Shown here: positions 10,306 through 21,674 of the stretch, one piece after another
Position numbering within the stretch: the stretch's first letter is position 1
How the letters are laid out: each line of letters begins with the position of its first letter
Origin: Tritrichomonas musculus
Lineage: Eukaryota; Parabasalia; Tritrichomonadida; Tritrichomonadidae
Direction of reading: 5' to 3'
NCBI GenBank assembly: GCA_039105265.1
Contig: JAPFFF010000041.1
Location: forward strand, 682,001-746,000
DNA length: 64,000 bases
Notes under the pieces: model-generated
Told to the model about the DNA's origin: nothing
The model's input: only the letters and a program-made list of their open reading frames with translations
The model's database searches: none
Program-made: the position numbers and the translations under genes

Positions 10306-13300
10306 ATGGAAATATCAGACTACATCCAAAAAAATACTGACATTTATCACAATATTCTAGAATTTATTGACAGCGGAACTGATGATGAGAAAGATTATCA
10401 AAAAATATTTCAGAGTTTAAGGACCCAAAATAAAGATGAGTTAAGACTGTTTATTTTATTGATATCTAAAATCAGCGAAAATCATTTTCGATTCCCATAC
10501 TTTTTTAAGAAAATCGAATCTCTTATTCTACATTTTGAAGATCAAATTAAAATAATCTTTAATGACGAAGAAATTTATACTATTTTTAAGAACAGTCCCC
10601 GCATTCTACTTTTTCTCATTCAAAAAGGAATTTGTACACCAAAATACATTCATTATTCAAATCTTTATTTTTATCCAGAAATAAAAAACGACATTGCGAA
10701 AGAAGAAAAAGAAAATCTGGAAAATCAATTTCAAAAAATAGATCCAATTGAAGTATTTGAGTCAAAACGACTAATTGGCGAAAACGATTCCGAGATATGC
10801 AAATTAATTCGAGAAGATTCTGTTGTTGAATTCATCACGTATGTCTCAACAAACAGCATTAACGTATCGAGTAAAATTCCGCATTCGATATACGAAACGA
10901 ATCCATTTTTACTTAATCATAGAGATACCAGCTTAATTGAGTATGCCGCCTTTTTTGGATCGATTGAAATTTTCAAATATTTGAGAATCAATGGAGCGAC
11001 AATTGAATCAATACTTTGGTCATATGCTATCCATGGTAAAAACGCAGATTTAATTCACCTTCTTGAAGGAGATGAAATCAAACGCGACAATAAAGAAACA
11101 TTTTGTGAATCTATCAAATGTCACCACAATGAAATTGCACACTATTTTGAAACGAATGAAGAAGATTCTGATCACAATGAACCAGAAAATTATGATTTTA
11201 ATGAGATTGAAGAAGTTAACTGGCCGTTTGAAATTGCAAATTACAATTTCGATTTCATTGACGCAAATTTAATATCAAATAAATCTGCGTTTTACTATCT
11301 ATGCAAGTATCAGTACAGATACTAATTTAATATCGTAACGTAATTTTTTATCGTAACGTTATTTTTTTTATTAGAAAAATTTTAAAATATAAAAATCTAA
11401 TTTTCTAAATATGTATTGAAGATACTTTATTATAAATTATATCAATATATTTGTTACGTAATAAGTAATATATCATATCATAATAAATATGAAATTCTTC
11501 CATATTGAGTGAGTTTTTCATTAAATTAATCAAAAAAATAAAAATGAATTATTTCATGATACATTGAATTACCTTTCAATTTAAACAAATACATAGCATC
11601 TATATGCAATAGCAATTAATATTTCTTCATAGAGATTAATTGTAAAACTATTCGATTGTGATAAAATAGAACAAAACAAAACTAAACGACCGTTTAGAAT
11701 TAAATTAAAAAATAAAATATAGTATTTCTATGAATAGTCCTTATTATATTTAAAAGAATACCATATTTTTAGATTTATAGACAAAATACAATACATTTGT
11801 AATTCAAACATTTACTTTTGAATTCAAAAAGACAGTTTATTTAAAGAAATTTTTCAAATATAGAATCAAAAACAAGGTGATCTATTTTTAAAGTTTCCTA
11901 TAGGATTTTTTTTTAAAATAACAAATATGTTATAATAGTTGGCAGTGAACTATCAATAATATTAATAATTATATCATGAAAAAATAGGAAGGAGAACAAA
12001 AAAAGTTAGATTATTCGAACAACTGTGAAAAGTTTAAAATTTTTATTTCTCCAAATTTTAGTTTACTATTTACAGAAAAAAATATGGTTTAAAACATTGA
12101 TAGAGACAAATAAATGTCATGATAAATGTTTTAATTTGCGTTATTGAGTTGATTTTATGAAAAATTTAATATTAAATAAATAATTATTTTTTTTTAAAAA
12201 AAGTATGATTGAAAAAGAAATTAAAGTTTCTTAAGGAGTCTTTAATATCTAAATACTAGCCTAAAACATTTGATATATATAATTCTTTTCGAAAATAATA
12301 ATTAAAAAAGTTATCATGTACGTTTGAAATATTTCTGAAATTTTGCTTGTTTCAATCAAAATGCACATATCTCATTTATAAAATATTATTTTCATGAATT
12401 ATTAGAAATATATAAGCTGTTATATGCAATTGGTACTGAATGATTGAAGATAATACTGATTTTTATAAAAATGACTGAGGTACTTATTATTGAGAAATTT
12501 AAAAAACAAATAATCAAAAATTTTCATAAGAAAGAAAACATAAACAATAGAATTTAATCCGGATATATACTTATTTATAATATGGGTTATATATATTAAA
12601 ATATCAATTGATTTTAATAACTTAAGCATCCTAAAAAGACACATTTATTTTTTAAATTTAATTTTAAACGGTCGTTTAGTTTTGTTTTGTTCTATTTTAT
12701 CACAATCGAATAGTTTTACAATTAATCTCTATGAAGAAATATTAATTGCTATTGCATATAGATGCTATGTATTTGTTTAAATTGAAAGGTAATTCAATGT
12801 ATCATGAAATAATTCATTTTTATTTTTTTGATTAATTTAATGAAAAACTCACTCAATATGGAAGAATTTCATATTTATTATGATATGATATATTACTTAT
12901 TACGTAACAAATATATTGATATAATTTATAATAAAGTATCTTCAATACATATTTAGAAAATTAGATTTTTATATTTTAAAATTTTTCTAATAAAAAAAAT
13001 AACGTTACGATAAAAAATTACGTTACGATATTAAATTAGTATCTGTACTTTTTACTTGCTAAATTGTATCTGAAGAGTGTGGACATTGATACATCATTTT
13101 TGATTCAAGTTGATAACTATAAATATTGCGGTGTTAAAAGTGATTTCGAAGTAGTTAAGAAAACAGGCACTGAAGACAAGTACTTAATGATGTATGCAGA
13201 AACATATCCGAATGAAAAAAATCTGATTAATGAACTTAAGATTAAGATGAAGATCAAATATCCATGCCTGATGGAATTGATTGGCTACAGTCCAATTAAC

Positions 13301-13963
13301 TTAGATCATTCTGCCGTTCCTACTTTTTGGTACAAGTATTATGCAAATAAGACGTTAGAAGAATATTTGAAAGATAAAAACTTTGATACAAAGAACCCTA
13401 AGAATTATATTTTAATTCTTGGTATTGCAATTGCGATGCTTTATCTTGAACAAAATGACATTGATAACTATCAATTCTTCCCAAGTAAAATTCTCATTGA
13501 TGAAAACTTTTATCCTGTTGTGTCTTTACACATCGCTGGCCTTGAAAATATCAATTTTTATTCAATCGATGATATAGCTCACATGCCACCTGAACGTTTT
13601 GCTGATTTATCGTTTTTCTGTAATGAATCAAATATTTATTCATTTGGAATCATGCTTTACCAGTTCTTTACAGGAAGAAAACCGTACAATGAACAACTAT
13701 TTAAATCATGCTATAAAATGATTGAACATGTTATGAAAGGAATGAAACCTGATCTTTCTATTATTAAAAATGAAGTATTTCATGACTTATTGTCTAATTG
13801 CATGAAAGAGGAAATTTTTGAAAGAATATGTTTTGAAGATATTGTCGATTTCATTACGAATGAAGAATTTTATTCATATTATGAAGATTTAGATCATGAA
13901 TCAGTTAAACAATTTCTGGACATTTTTGGAGATGATTTTGATCATTTAAAAAATAAATTTTAA
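10306..13963 (+). pseudogene. DUF3447-pseudokinase gene, copy A, split by a DNA transposon
   Basis: The left part (10306-11316, ATG start) encodes the family head and DUF3447 core (SLIEYAAFFGSIEIFKYLRI, AIHGKNADLIHLLEG, IKCHHNEIAHYFET). At codon 337 a 1728-bp element intervenes. The right part resumes in the same frame at 13049 and ends at TAA 13963; together the two parts would encode 641 residues, against 639 in copy B. The C-terminal kinase-like fold has lost its key residues: the VAIK lysine is replaced (YLMMYA), the HRD loop reads IDNYQFFPSKILID, and there is no DFG. PPER stands for APE, and a clear IYSFGIMLYQFFTG helix is kept. The left part and 190 bp of 5' flank are almost identical to copy B, while the right part is much more diverged. 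As it stands the gene would give only a 339-residue product. Confidence 0.85.
11317..13044. mobile_element. 1.73-kb DNA transposon with ~400-bp terminal inverted repeats, non-autonomous
   Basis: The left end agatactaatttaatatcg (11317) and the right end cgatattaaattagtatct (13044) are perfect inverses, and the match continues with few differences to about 11718 and 12643, including actaaacgaccgttt. gtac lies on both sides (11313-11316, 13045-13048). Because gtac is palindromic, the target duplication may be GTAC, or TA with the element starting CAGATAC, as in Tc1/mariner elements. Removing the element plus one flank copy restores the host frame exactly. Nothing between the repeats looks like a transposase. 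The near-identical arms suggest a young insertion. A diverged single arm occurs at 26862-27080. Confidence 0.9.
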
Positions 13964-14087
13964 CACTAATTCTTCCAAAATTCTAGTTTTTTAAATTTTA
14001 AATTTATTTTTTTAAGGGTGTAGAAGTAATTATATATTGTGATATTAACATAACAACAACAAAATAATATATAAGAGATACTGATTA

Positions 14088-15465
14088 GAGGTGCGAGAAC
14101 TACCTTTGGTTAACCAATTTATTTCAAATTTAGATATTTATTTACACAGGTAAAATAATGTATAATTAATGTATAATTGTTTAATTTGGTTCGCTACAAG
14201 TAATAGTATATTGATTTTAAAATTGAATATGAGAAAATAAACAATTCAAATTTTTATTTCTAAAAAAATAAAAAAAGAGCACCAAATAATTTGTTTTTTA
14301 AGGTAATTTTTATATTTGTTTAAATAAAATAATTTAAATATTCACATTTTTAACTTTTGTAATCGTTGAGCAATTAAAGGATTTCAATATTCGAAATTTA
14401 AACAAACAAAGAATATAGCATAAAATGATATATTATTACTAATATCAATGATATTATTTGATAATTCATAAATTAAATTATTTCCTTGGTTAAAAGTTAC
14501 GATTATGAAACAAAGATTCTCAAAAATATGTTTTATTGTTGTCATTTGACAAATAACTGATATTTAATTGGTTTAATAATTATTTCTTTAACGAATAATG
14601 CATGGTTTATATAGATATAATCTGAAATTCTTGATAATTATTTATTTTAGTCTTATTCATTATAATAGCCTGTTATTATTATATTATTATTTAATTTAAT
14701 GAAAGTATTAAGCGTATAAAGTGTGAAAGTAGATTTATAAAATTATTGAAGATAAGATCTGTCCTCTGTTTGCTATTTCAAGATAAAAAAAAATATTTTT
14801 TAAAATAAATTTCGTCCAAAAATTATATATTACTTTTTATTTATTTTTAATTTACTGATATTTAAGAAATATTAATAAAATATTATATAACGGAATATGT
14901 ACAGAATTTTGAGGGGATTTAAGCCTAACGAACATTGCATTGAATTTTGAGGGGATTTAAGCCTAACGAACATTTCTACTCAATTCTTTTTTAACTTTTT
15001 GTGAATATAAAAATAAAACTACGCCCGTCGAGCGGATTTATAAATAATCATAATATAATATCATACAATATAATTTAATTCTAATATAAAATTATTATCC
15101 CCATAAAATTAATATTATTGCTAGATATTTATGTTTTCTATAATTTTTTTGTTAAAATAAATTTATCTCATTTATATTATAATATTATATATATATTAAT
15201 TAGAAATTATATCAATAATATTATTTAGAATATGATGAAATGAATAAATAATCAATATTGGTTCAACTTCAATCATATTCTTGAAAATATGTAAAATTTA
15301 AATTTCGACGTATGAACTTTCAAATAGTTTGATACTGATATGTAATATACATAATCAATTATATACTTTATTTTATTAAAAAAATCATAAGGCTAACGAA
15401 TTATTTTTTGAAAAATCAATCCTTTTTTAAAACAAAAAATACGTTATTTTAGTTCTCGCACTTCT
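14088..15465. mobile_element. MULE-like non-autonomous element with 9-bp target duplication
   Basis: tactgatta occurs immediately outside both ends (14079-14087 and 15466-15474). The ends are inverted: gaggtgcgagaacta on the left and, in reverse complement, agaagtgcgagaacta on the right. A 9-bp duplication is typical of Mutator-like transposons. The 1378-bp interior has no open frame of note. It contains a short direct tandem repeat at 14903-14975. Confidence 0.8.
14903..14975. repeat. Two tandem 34-bp copies, 39-bp period
   Basis: gaattttgaggggatttaag followed by cctaacgaacatt occurs at 14903 and again at 14942, separated by gcatt. It lies inside the MULE-like element. Confidence 0.9.
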
Positions 15466-15593
15466 TACTGATTAAAAATTTATGAACAAAACTTTATGGC
15501 TCAAAGTAGATGTTATGAAATTGAAAAAAACTACTCCTTTAAATGGTTAAAATTCATTTCCAAAGAAGAAAAGCCATTTTTAAAACTTCCTAA

Positions 15594-15926
15594 GGATCAA
15601 CTCAAATATAGTTAGTCTTTTCTGAAGAACCTTCAAAAAGTGGAAATCATTCAGAAAAAATAATCAAATAAAAATAATAAAAAAATAATCTTTTTATGTT
15701 ACAAAATTTTTACCGATTCTTACCGCCAGCCGCGGGGTCTCGACTCGGCTTCGCTTCGCTCAGCCTCGCTCGACGACCGCTAGGCGGTATGTAGTCTCGG
15801 TAAAAATTATGTAAAAAAATATAAAAAGATTTGTTTTTTCAATTATTTTATTTAGACTATTTTTTCTGAATGATTTCCACTTTTTGAAGGTTCTTCAGAA
15901 AAGACTAACTATACTTTAGTTGATCC
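15594..15926. mobile_element. 333-bp hAT-like MITE with GC-rich palindromic core
   Basis: cttcctaa flanks both ends (15586-15593 and 15927-15934), an 8-bp duplication as made by hAT transposons. The inverted ends start ggatcaact and run about 110 bp with few mismatches (tagttagtcttttctgaaga on the left, inverse on the right). The centre, 15715-15800, is strikingly GC-rich for this genome and itself nearly palindromic (accgattcttaccgcc ... ggcggtatgtagtctcggt), with a cgcttcgct/cctcgctcg stretch. No coding capacity. The element sits inside a short open stretch (15495-15593, continuing LPKTT after the duplication) that may be a scrap of an older gene. Confidence 0.88.
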
Positions 15927-15934
15927 CTTCCTAA

Positions 15935-16244
15935 AACTACATGAATATAATGTAATTCCAATTTTATAAATCGTCATTATATATCTTTTTATTATTGTTT
16001 TTGGATATTTTAGTTTATAATAAACATATAACTTGATATATTTACATGAATATAATAGAGATTTATCATCTAATAATTTCAATGAATGAGTTTGGCTGAA
16101 CAAGATTATTGGGGCTGAAAATCTTAATGCATTCTCATTAAATCTTTGGTTTAATTTTTTAAAATTTAGAAAAGATTTATCATTATTTTAATGGTTAGCA
16201 AATAATGAAAAAAGTTCCACATTGTTTAAATACCTGAATACTTT
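15935..16244. other. Intergenic AT-rich stretch, nothing recognised
   Basis: No supportable gene. From 16245 the sequence becomes the 5' flank shared with copy A (10112-10305). Confidence 0.5.
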
Positions 16245-16437
16245 TCGTTATTTAATAGTTTTGATTTTGAATTAAGTATTCCCAAATGAAAAATTGGAAT
16301 TATTTAATTATCCTTTCCTGCTTTGAGCCATTTCAAGATTCTCATCTATTTCATTAGGAAAAAAAAAATTACAAATTCAATTTATCTATTCAAAAGATCA
16401 TTCAAAAAGTCCGGAATATTTTGAGAGCATATTCTAA

Positions 16438-18357
16438 ATGGAAATATCAGACTACATCCAAAAAAATACTGACATTTATCACAATATTCTAGAATTTATT
16501 GACAGCGGAACTGATAATGAGAAAGATTATCAAAAAATATTTCAGAGTTTAGGGACCAAAAATAAAGATGAGTTAAGACTGTTTATTTTATTGATATCTA
16601 AAATCAGCGAAAATCATTTTCGATTCCCATACTTTTTTAAGAAAATCGAATCTCTTATTCTACATTTTGAAGATCAAATTAAAATAATCTTTAATGACGA
16701 AGAAATTTATACTATGTTTAAGAACAGTCCGCGCATTCTACTTTTCCTCATTCAAAAAGGAATTTGTACAACAGAATGCATTTATTATTCGAAACTTTAC
16801 TTTTATCCAGAAATAAAAAACGACATTGCGAAAGAAGAAAAAGAAAATCTGGAAAATCAATTTCAAAAAATAGATCCAATTGAAGTATTTGAGTCAAAAC
16901 GACTAATTGGCGAAAACGATTCCGAGATATGCAAATTAATTCGAGAAGATTCTGTTGTTGAATTCATCACGTATGTCTCAACAAACAGCATTAACGTATC
17001 GAGTAAAATTCCGCATTCGATATACGAAACGAATCCATTTTTACTTAATCATAGAGATACCAGCTTAATTGAGTATGCCGCCTTTTTTGGATCGATTGAA
17101 ATTTTCAAATATTTGAGAATCAATGGAGCGACAATTGAATCAATACTTTGGTCATATGCTATCCATGGTAAAAACGCATATTTAATTCACCTTCTTGAAG
17201 GAGATGAAATCAAACGCGACAATAAAGAAACATTTTGTGAATCTATCAAATGTCACCACAATGAAATTGCACACTATTTTGAAACGAATGAAGAAGATTC
17301 AGATCACAATGAACCACTGAATATACTTGATGAAGAAGAAGGACCAATTGAAATTGTTTATTACAATTTCGACTTCATTCAAGAAGATTTTTTCTCAAAT
17401 AAAAATACTTTTTATTATCTGTGCGAATATAAATACTTTTCACTTGCTAGATTGTATCTGAAGAGTTTGGGCATTGATCCATCATTTTTGATTCAAGCTG
17501 ATGAATATGAAGAATATAATCATGAAAACTCTTTTAAAGTAGTTGAAAAGATTGACAGCGGAGAGAAGTATATCTGTAAAAAAGCAAATGAAAAAGAAAT
17601 AGATTATGAACTTGAATTTAAGATGAAAATCAAGTATCCGTGCCTGATTGAATTGATTGGCTACAGTTCAATTGAAACAGATGATTTTGACGGTCCTACC
17701 TTGTGGTACAAATATTACAAGAATGGAACATTAGAAAAATATTTGAGTGATAAAAACTTTGATAAAAGGAACCCTAAAAATTATATTTTAATTCTTGGTA
17801 TTGCAATTGCGATGCATTATCTTATACAAAATAATATCAGGCACTACAAATTCTTCCCAAGTCATATTTTCATTGATGAAAACTTTTATCCAATTATTTT
17901 TGGTTATACAGACAAACCTTTAATATCTGTAGATTGGTTAGAAGTTTTTTATGATTATTCATATGATGATATAGCTCATATGGCACCTGAACGTTTAGGA
18001 CAATTAAACTTCTCTCCAAAGTCAGATGTTTATTCATATGGAATCATGCTTTATCGGTTTTTTACTGGGAAGACACCATTCTTTGATTGTAAAAGAAAAT
18101 TTAGCGGCTTCCTAGCTAAACAAATTCTAAGTGGAAGAAAACCTGATCTTTCCATTATAGAAAACAAGGTATTCACTCACCTTTTGGATAATTGCCTTGA
18201 AGACAATCCTTGTGAAAGGATGAATTTTGAAATGATTATTGATTTCATTACGAATGAAGAATTTTATTCATATTATAGAGATTTGGATCATGAATCAGTT
18301 AAAAAATTTCTGGACATTTTCGGAAATGAATTTGATCATTTAAAAAATAAATTTTAA
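16438..18357 (+). CDS. DUF3447 protein with C-terminal TKL-type pseudokinase, copy B
   Basis: Intact 639-residue frame from ATG 16438, preceded by the same 190 bp as copy A. Residues 1-150 are the helical family head. Residues 205-290 hold the DUF3447 core (SLIEYAAFFGSIEIFKYLRI, AIHGKNAYLIHLLEG, IKCHHNEIAHYFET). From about 375 to 610 the protein has a kinase-like fold: a possible VAIK lysine in YICKKANEKE, then LWYKYYKNGTLEKYL (hinge side), RHYKFFPSHIFIDENF where an active kinase would have HRDLKPxN, FGYTDKP in place of DFG, MAPERL, and SDVYSYGIMLYRFFTG. There is no glycine-rich loop, catalytic aspartate or DFG motif, so it is very probably a catalytically dead kinase acting as a binding or switch domain. 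No signal or membrane segment. The fusion, seen in both tandem copies, is real. Confidence 0.9.
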   Translation: MEISDYIQKNTDIYHNILEFIDSGTDNEKDYQKIFQSLGTKNKDELRLFILLISKISENHFRFPYFFKKIESLILHFEDQIKIIFNDEEIYTMFKNSPRILLFLIQKGICTTECIYYSKLYFYPEIKNDIAKEEKENLENQFQKIDPIEVFESKRLIGENDSEICKLIREDSVVEFITYVSTNSINVSSKIPHSIYETNPFLLNHRDTSLIEYAAFFGSIEIFKYLRINGATIESILWSYAIHGKNAYLIHLLEGDEIKRDNKETFCESIKCHHNEIAHYFETNEEDSDHNEPLNILDEEEGPIEIVYYNFDFIQEDFFSNKNTFYYLCEYKYFSLARLYLKSLGIDPSFLIQADEYEEYNHENSFKVVEKIDSGEKYICKKANEKEIDYELEFKMKIKYPCLIELIGYSSIETDDFDGPTLWYKYYKNGTLEKYLSDKNFDKRNPKNYILILGIAIAMHYLIQNNIRHYKFFPSHIFIDENFYPIIFGYTDKPLISVDWLEVFYDYSYDDIAHMAPERLGQLNFSPKSDVYSYGIMLYRFFTGKTPFFDCKRKFSGFLAKQILSGRKPDLSIIENKVFTHLLDNCLEDNPCERMNFEMIIDFITNEEFYSYYRDLDHESVKKFLDIFGNEFDHLKNKF

Positions 18358-18798
18358 CATGAATTCTTCCAAAATTCTCATTTTTAATATTAAAATTAGC
18401 ATATCATTTTTAAATTTGGAGTGCTTTTTTTATTTAAATAACTGAAGAATTTTATAGATAAAATATTAATTTTTCTATATTTATTCTTAATGCTCAAAAT
18501 TTTAAGCATTACCAGAATAACCAGAATAAATTTATGGAGCAGTAGAGCATATATCTGTAATAAAGGCGGAATTAATAGCAATAATTATTATTAAGTGATA
18601 TATCAGTAGAACCAAAAGAAATAGAGAGGAAATCAATGTATTTGATGCTGATATAGATATTGGTATATAATATGAAAAATCAGAGCACTGTAAGCCAAAA
18701 TATAAACCATTCAAAATTGTGAGAAGGGTGAAAAATACTTTATCATATTTTATTAATAATAAAAATAATTTTTAAATTGAAGCATAAATCTACAGTTT
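18358..18798. other. Intergenic AT-rich stretch, nothing recognised
   Basis: Short reading frames here are hydrophobic and low-complexity; I do not support any. Confidence 0.5.
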
Positions 18799-19622
18799 TA
18801 ATATCTGTTTGATCTTTCTGTTTAATATTGAGATATATATATTTTAAAATTTATGCAAATTTTTTTTCTGAAAAAGTTGATAATTTCATTCAAAAAATAT
18901 CTGTTTTATTAAAATGATTTATAATTCGATAATTATGAATACGATTATTATGAAATTATAATAAAGTAATTATATCATGTTAATGAATAAGTGTACAAAA
19001 TATTATAAGAAAATTGGCGCTACGTTTTTAGTAAAAGTCATCTTAATTTAAAATGATTGTATAATATTCGTTCAAACCAATATAAATGATTATTTTAATT
19101 AGCCACAAAATGATGGCAATTGAATGTATATATATGCATGAGAATTGAAACAATTAACACAAAATTGTTTTATATATTCATATCAATAATGATATTTTTT
19201 TAGAGACATTTCAATTGCGTTGAAATATAAAATAAATACGATAATAACTAATATGGCCATATTATCATTGCGTTTTTTTATAAACTAGCTAATGAATTAT
19301 AAAAAAACAATTATATTCAATTATTAATCGTTAATCAGAATAATTTGTCCTCAACCAATAAAACTCTATCAATTTATAATGTTATTTTTCTAAAAACTTA
19401 GCGCCAATTTTCTTATAATATTTTGTACACTTATTCATTAACATGATATAATTACTTTATTATAATTTCATAATAATCGTATTCATAATTATCGAATTAT
19501 AAATCATTTTAATAAAACAGATATTTTTTGAATGAAATTATCAACTTTTTCAGAAAAAAAATTTGCATAAATTTTAAAATATATATATCTCAATATTAAA
19601 CAGAAAGATCAAACAGATATTA
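18799..19622. mobile_element. 824-bp fold-back element with ~235-bp inverted repeats
   Basis: The left arm begins taatatctgtttgatctttc at 18799, and its inverse ends the element at 19622. The arms match almost perfectly inward to about 19035 and 19388 (inner ends aaaattggcgcta / tagcgccaatttt), leaving a spacer of about 350 bp. A TA or short AT-rich target duplication is possible but cannot be resolved. No protein is encoded. It lies about 200 bp upstream of the cysteine-rich surface protein gene. Confidence 0.85.
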
Positions 19623-19821
19623 TAAATATAGATTTATTGTTGGAGCAAAAATATATTAATATCAATTATATTTCAAATAAAAGAAATTTATTTGGCTTGA
19701 AGTGGTCTTTACATATTAAAATAAAAGAAAATAATTTATTCAATTTATTAATTTGACATGTCAGAATCAATTGAATTTAGAAAATAAAAAAAACTTTTTT
19801 TCAATACAATTATAAATTTAT

Positions 19822-21321
19822 ATGTTTTTTGATTTGTTCCTCATATTTTTAATAAACCGTATTAATTGTGGTTGCGAAGGATTGGATTCAGACGAATGCA
19901 AGGCAAATCCTAATTGCCAATACTTACCTGAACCACTCAATCAGAGATGTGTGAATATTCCATGCGATGTTCGTTGTTCAACATGCGATAATGATAACAG
20001 GTCTCTTTGCTTATCATGCAAAAATGGATATTATCTCGATAAAAATGATGAAAGTTTAACATATCAAAGATGTGTTAGAAATGATGTGCAATGTGATACA
20101 AAATGCGAAGCTTGTGATAGCTATGGATCGTGCATCAAATGCAAGCTTGGATATGGTAAAGCAAAAAATGGCACATGCCAAAAATGCATAAAAGATCATT
20201 GTTTTGATTGTGGCTTTGATTATGAATCATGTTCCGACTGTGAAGTTGGCTATGGATATGATACTGACAAATTTTCAGACACGTATCACGAATGCATCAA
20301 ATGTGAATCACCAAATTGTGAAAGTTGCAAATCATCAGAAGAATGCACAGTCTGCACTGATTATCATGGAATGGACAAAGACAAAAACTCACAAACGTAT
20401 GGACAATGCATTCCATGCAAGGATCGATACTGCGATGTTTGCAAAGAGGATGCCGATGAGTGCTTTTCATGTAAAGAAGGTTATGGTGTTGATTACAGCA
20501 ATCGTGATAATCCAACGTTTAAAACCTGCATTCCATGTCATGACTTAAATTGCATTAATTGCGGATTGAATGCAAATAATTGTGATGAATGCAAAGAAGG
20601 ATATACGTTTTATAATAAAAAGTGCCTTGAAATAAAATGCAATGAACACTGTGAAGATTGCTCAACTGATGAAAATACATGCAATAGATGCCAAATTGGT
20701 TATGGACGCAAGTGGCTCTCATATGACAATGGAATTCCTGAATGCATAAAATGTAGTAATGAAGATATTGATCTTTGCTATGATGCCAAGCAATTGAGAG
20801 ATGATTATTGCCTTTGCTTTAAATGCATCGATGGTTATTATGTTGGTTCTTTTGATGAATGGGATCCTAGATGGGGAATATGCTATAAATGTGATGTTCC
20901 AAATTGTAAGAAATGTGACACACACTCTAGTTATTGTGATGAATGTATGGATGGATTTGGACTCGATATTTTTGTAAACACTGAGAATTATGGAAAATGT
21001 ATTCCTTGCCAAAAGGAAAACTGCAAGTCATGCTCTACTCAATACACTCAATGTGATATTTGTAAAGATGGCTTTGACTTCGATAATGATGGTTCTTGCG
21101 TTCAAAACAAAGATGAAAATGATCCAAATGATGGAAATGATGATGGAAATAGTGGTGGAAAAGGCAAGGGAATGAGTAAAACAACTTTAATCATAATAAT
21201 TGTTGTTGTTGCAGTCGTAGTTGTGGCTTTAGTAGTATTCCTTAGTGTTTTCTTGGTACTTAGAAAGAAAAGAAAGAATTTGGAAAAAAGTTCCAATGAA
21301 GGAAACGTTGAAAATAATTAA
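19822..21321 (+). CDS. Cysteine-rich type I surface protein
   Basis: 499-residue frame from ATG 19822. A short hydrophobic signal (MFFDLFLIFLINRINCGC) is followed by about 430 residues dense in CxxC and CxC units spaced as in furin-like/EGF-like or Giardia VSP-like repeats (for example CDVRCSTCDNDNRSLCLSC, then CKNGYYLDKN; CIPCHDLNCINCG). Each unit has roughly 45 residues with a GYG or GYY turn. A linker rich in D, N and G precedes a strong membrane helix (TTLIIIIVVVAVVVVALVVF) and a basic 20-residue tail starting LRKKRKN. The protein should sit in the surface or endosomal membrane with the cysteine-rich part outside. Such families in trichomonads are thought to act in adhesion or as surface coat; the ligand is unknown. 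Confidence 0.9.
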   Translation: MFFDLFLIFLINRINCGCEGLDSDECKANPNCQYLPEPLNQRCVNIPCDVRCSTCDNDNRSLCLSCKNGYYLDKNDESLTYQRCVRNDVQCDTKCEACDSYGSCIKCKLGYGKAKNGTCQKCIKDHCFDCGFDYESCSDCEVGYGYDTDKFSDTYHECIKCESPNCESCKSSEECTVCTDYHGMDKDKNSQTYGQCIPCKDRYCDVCKEDADECFSCKEGYGVDYSNRDNPTFKTCIPCHDLNCINCGLNANNCDECKEGYTFYNKKCLEIKCNEHCEDCSTDENTCNRCQIGYGRKWLSYDNGIPECIKCSNEDIDLCYDAKQLRDDYCLCFKCIDGYYVGSFDEWDPRWGICYKCDVPNCKKCDTHSSYCDECMDGFGLDIFVNTENYGKCIPCQKENCKSCSTQYTQCDICKDGFDFDNDGSCVQNKDENDPNDGNDDGNSGGKGKGMSKTTLIIIIVVVAVVVVALVVFLSVFLVLRKKRKNLEKSSNEGNVENN

Positions 21322-21674
21322 TAAATCATTATTATCATTTAGATCTATTTTTATATTAAAAAAAATATGATGAGCTCCAAAAGAAAAATGGATACAAGAG
21401 ATTTGGAATCACAGTTGATTACAAGATAGACTTATGTAATTTGTCACATTCAGTGAGTTTTTTTCCTAATGTAGGGTCTAAATTAAAAAAGTATAAACTT
21501 TTTGATTCAATAAGTTTATATTTATTTATTATACTTTTTTTGTTTGTTTGTTTGTTTCAAAAAGTTGAGAATTGAAACAAATCCTACTGATTTTTATTCT
21601 CAATTTGTTGAAAATTTTCTATCGTTCTTCTATTCAAAAAATTCAGGCAAATTTTACATCTCTATTTAGGATTA
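21322..21674. other. Intergenic, nothing recognised
   Basis: Contains a short tttg microsatellite (21540-21557). No gene seen. Confidence 0.5.

Noticed and set aside
12420-12644. Short minus-strand frame inside the long-TIR transposon as a transposase
   Set aside because: 74 residues, hydrophobic low-complexity, no catalytic motif.
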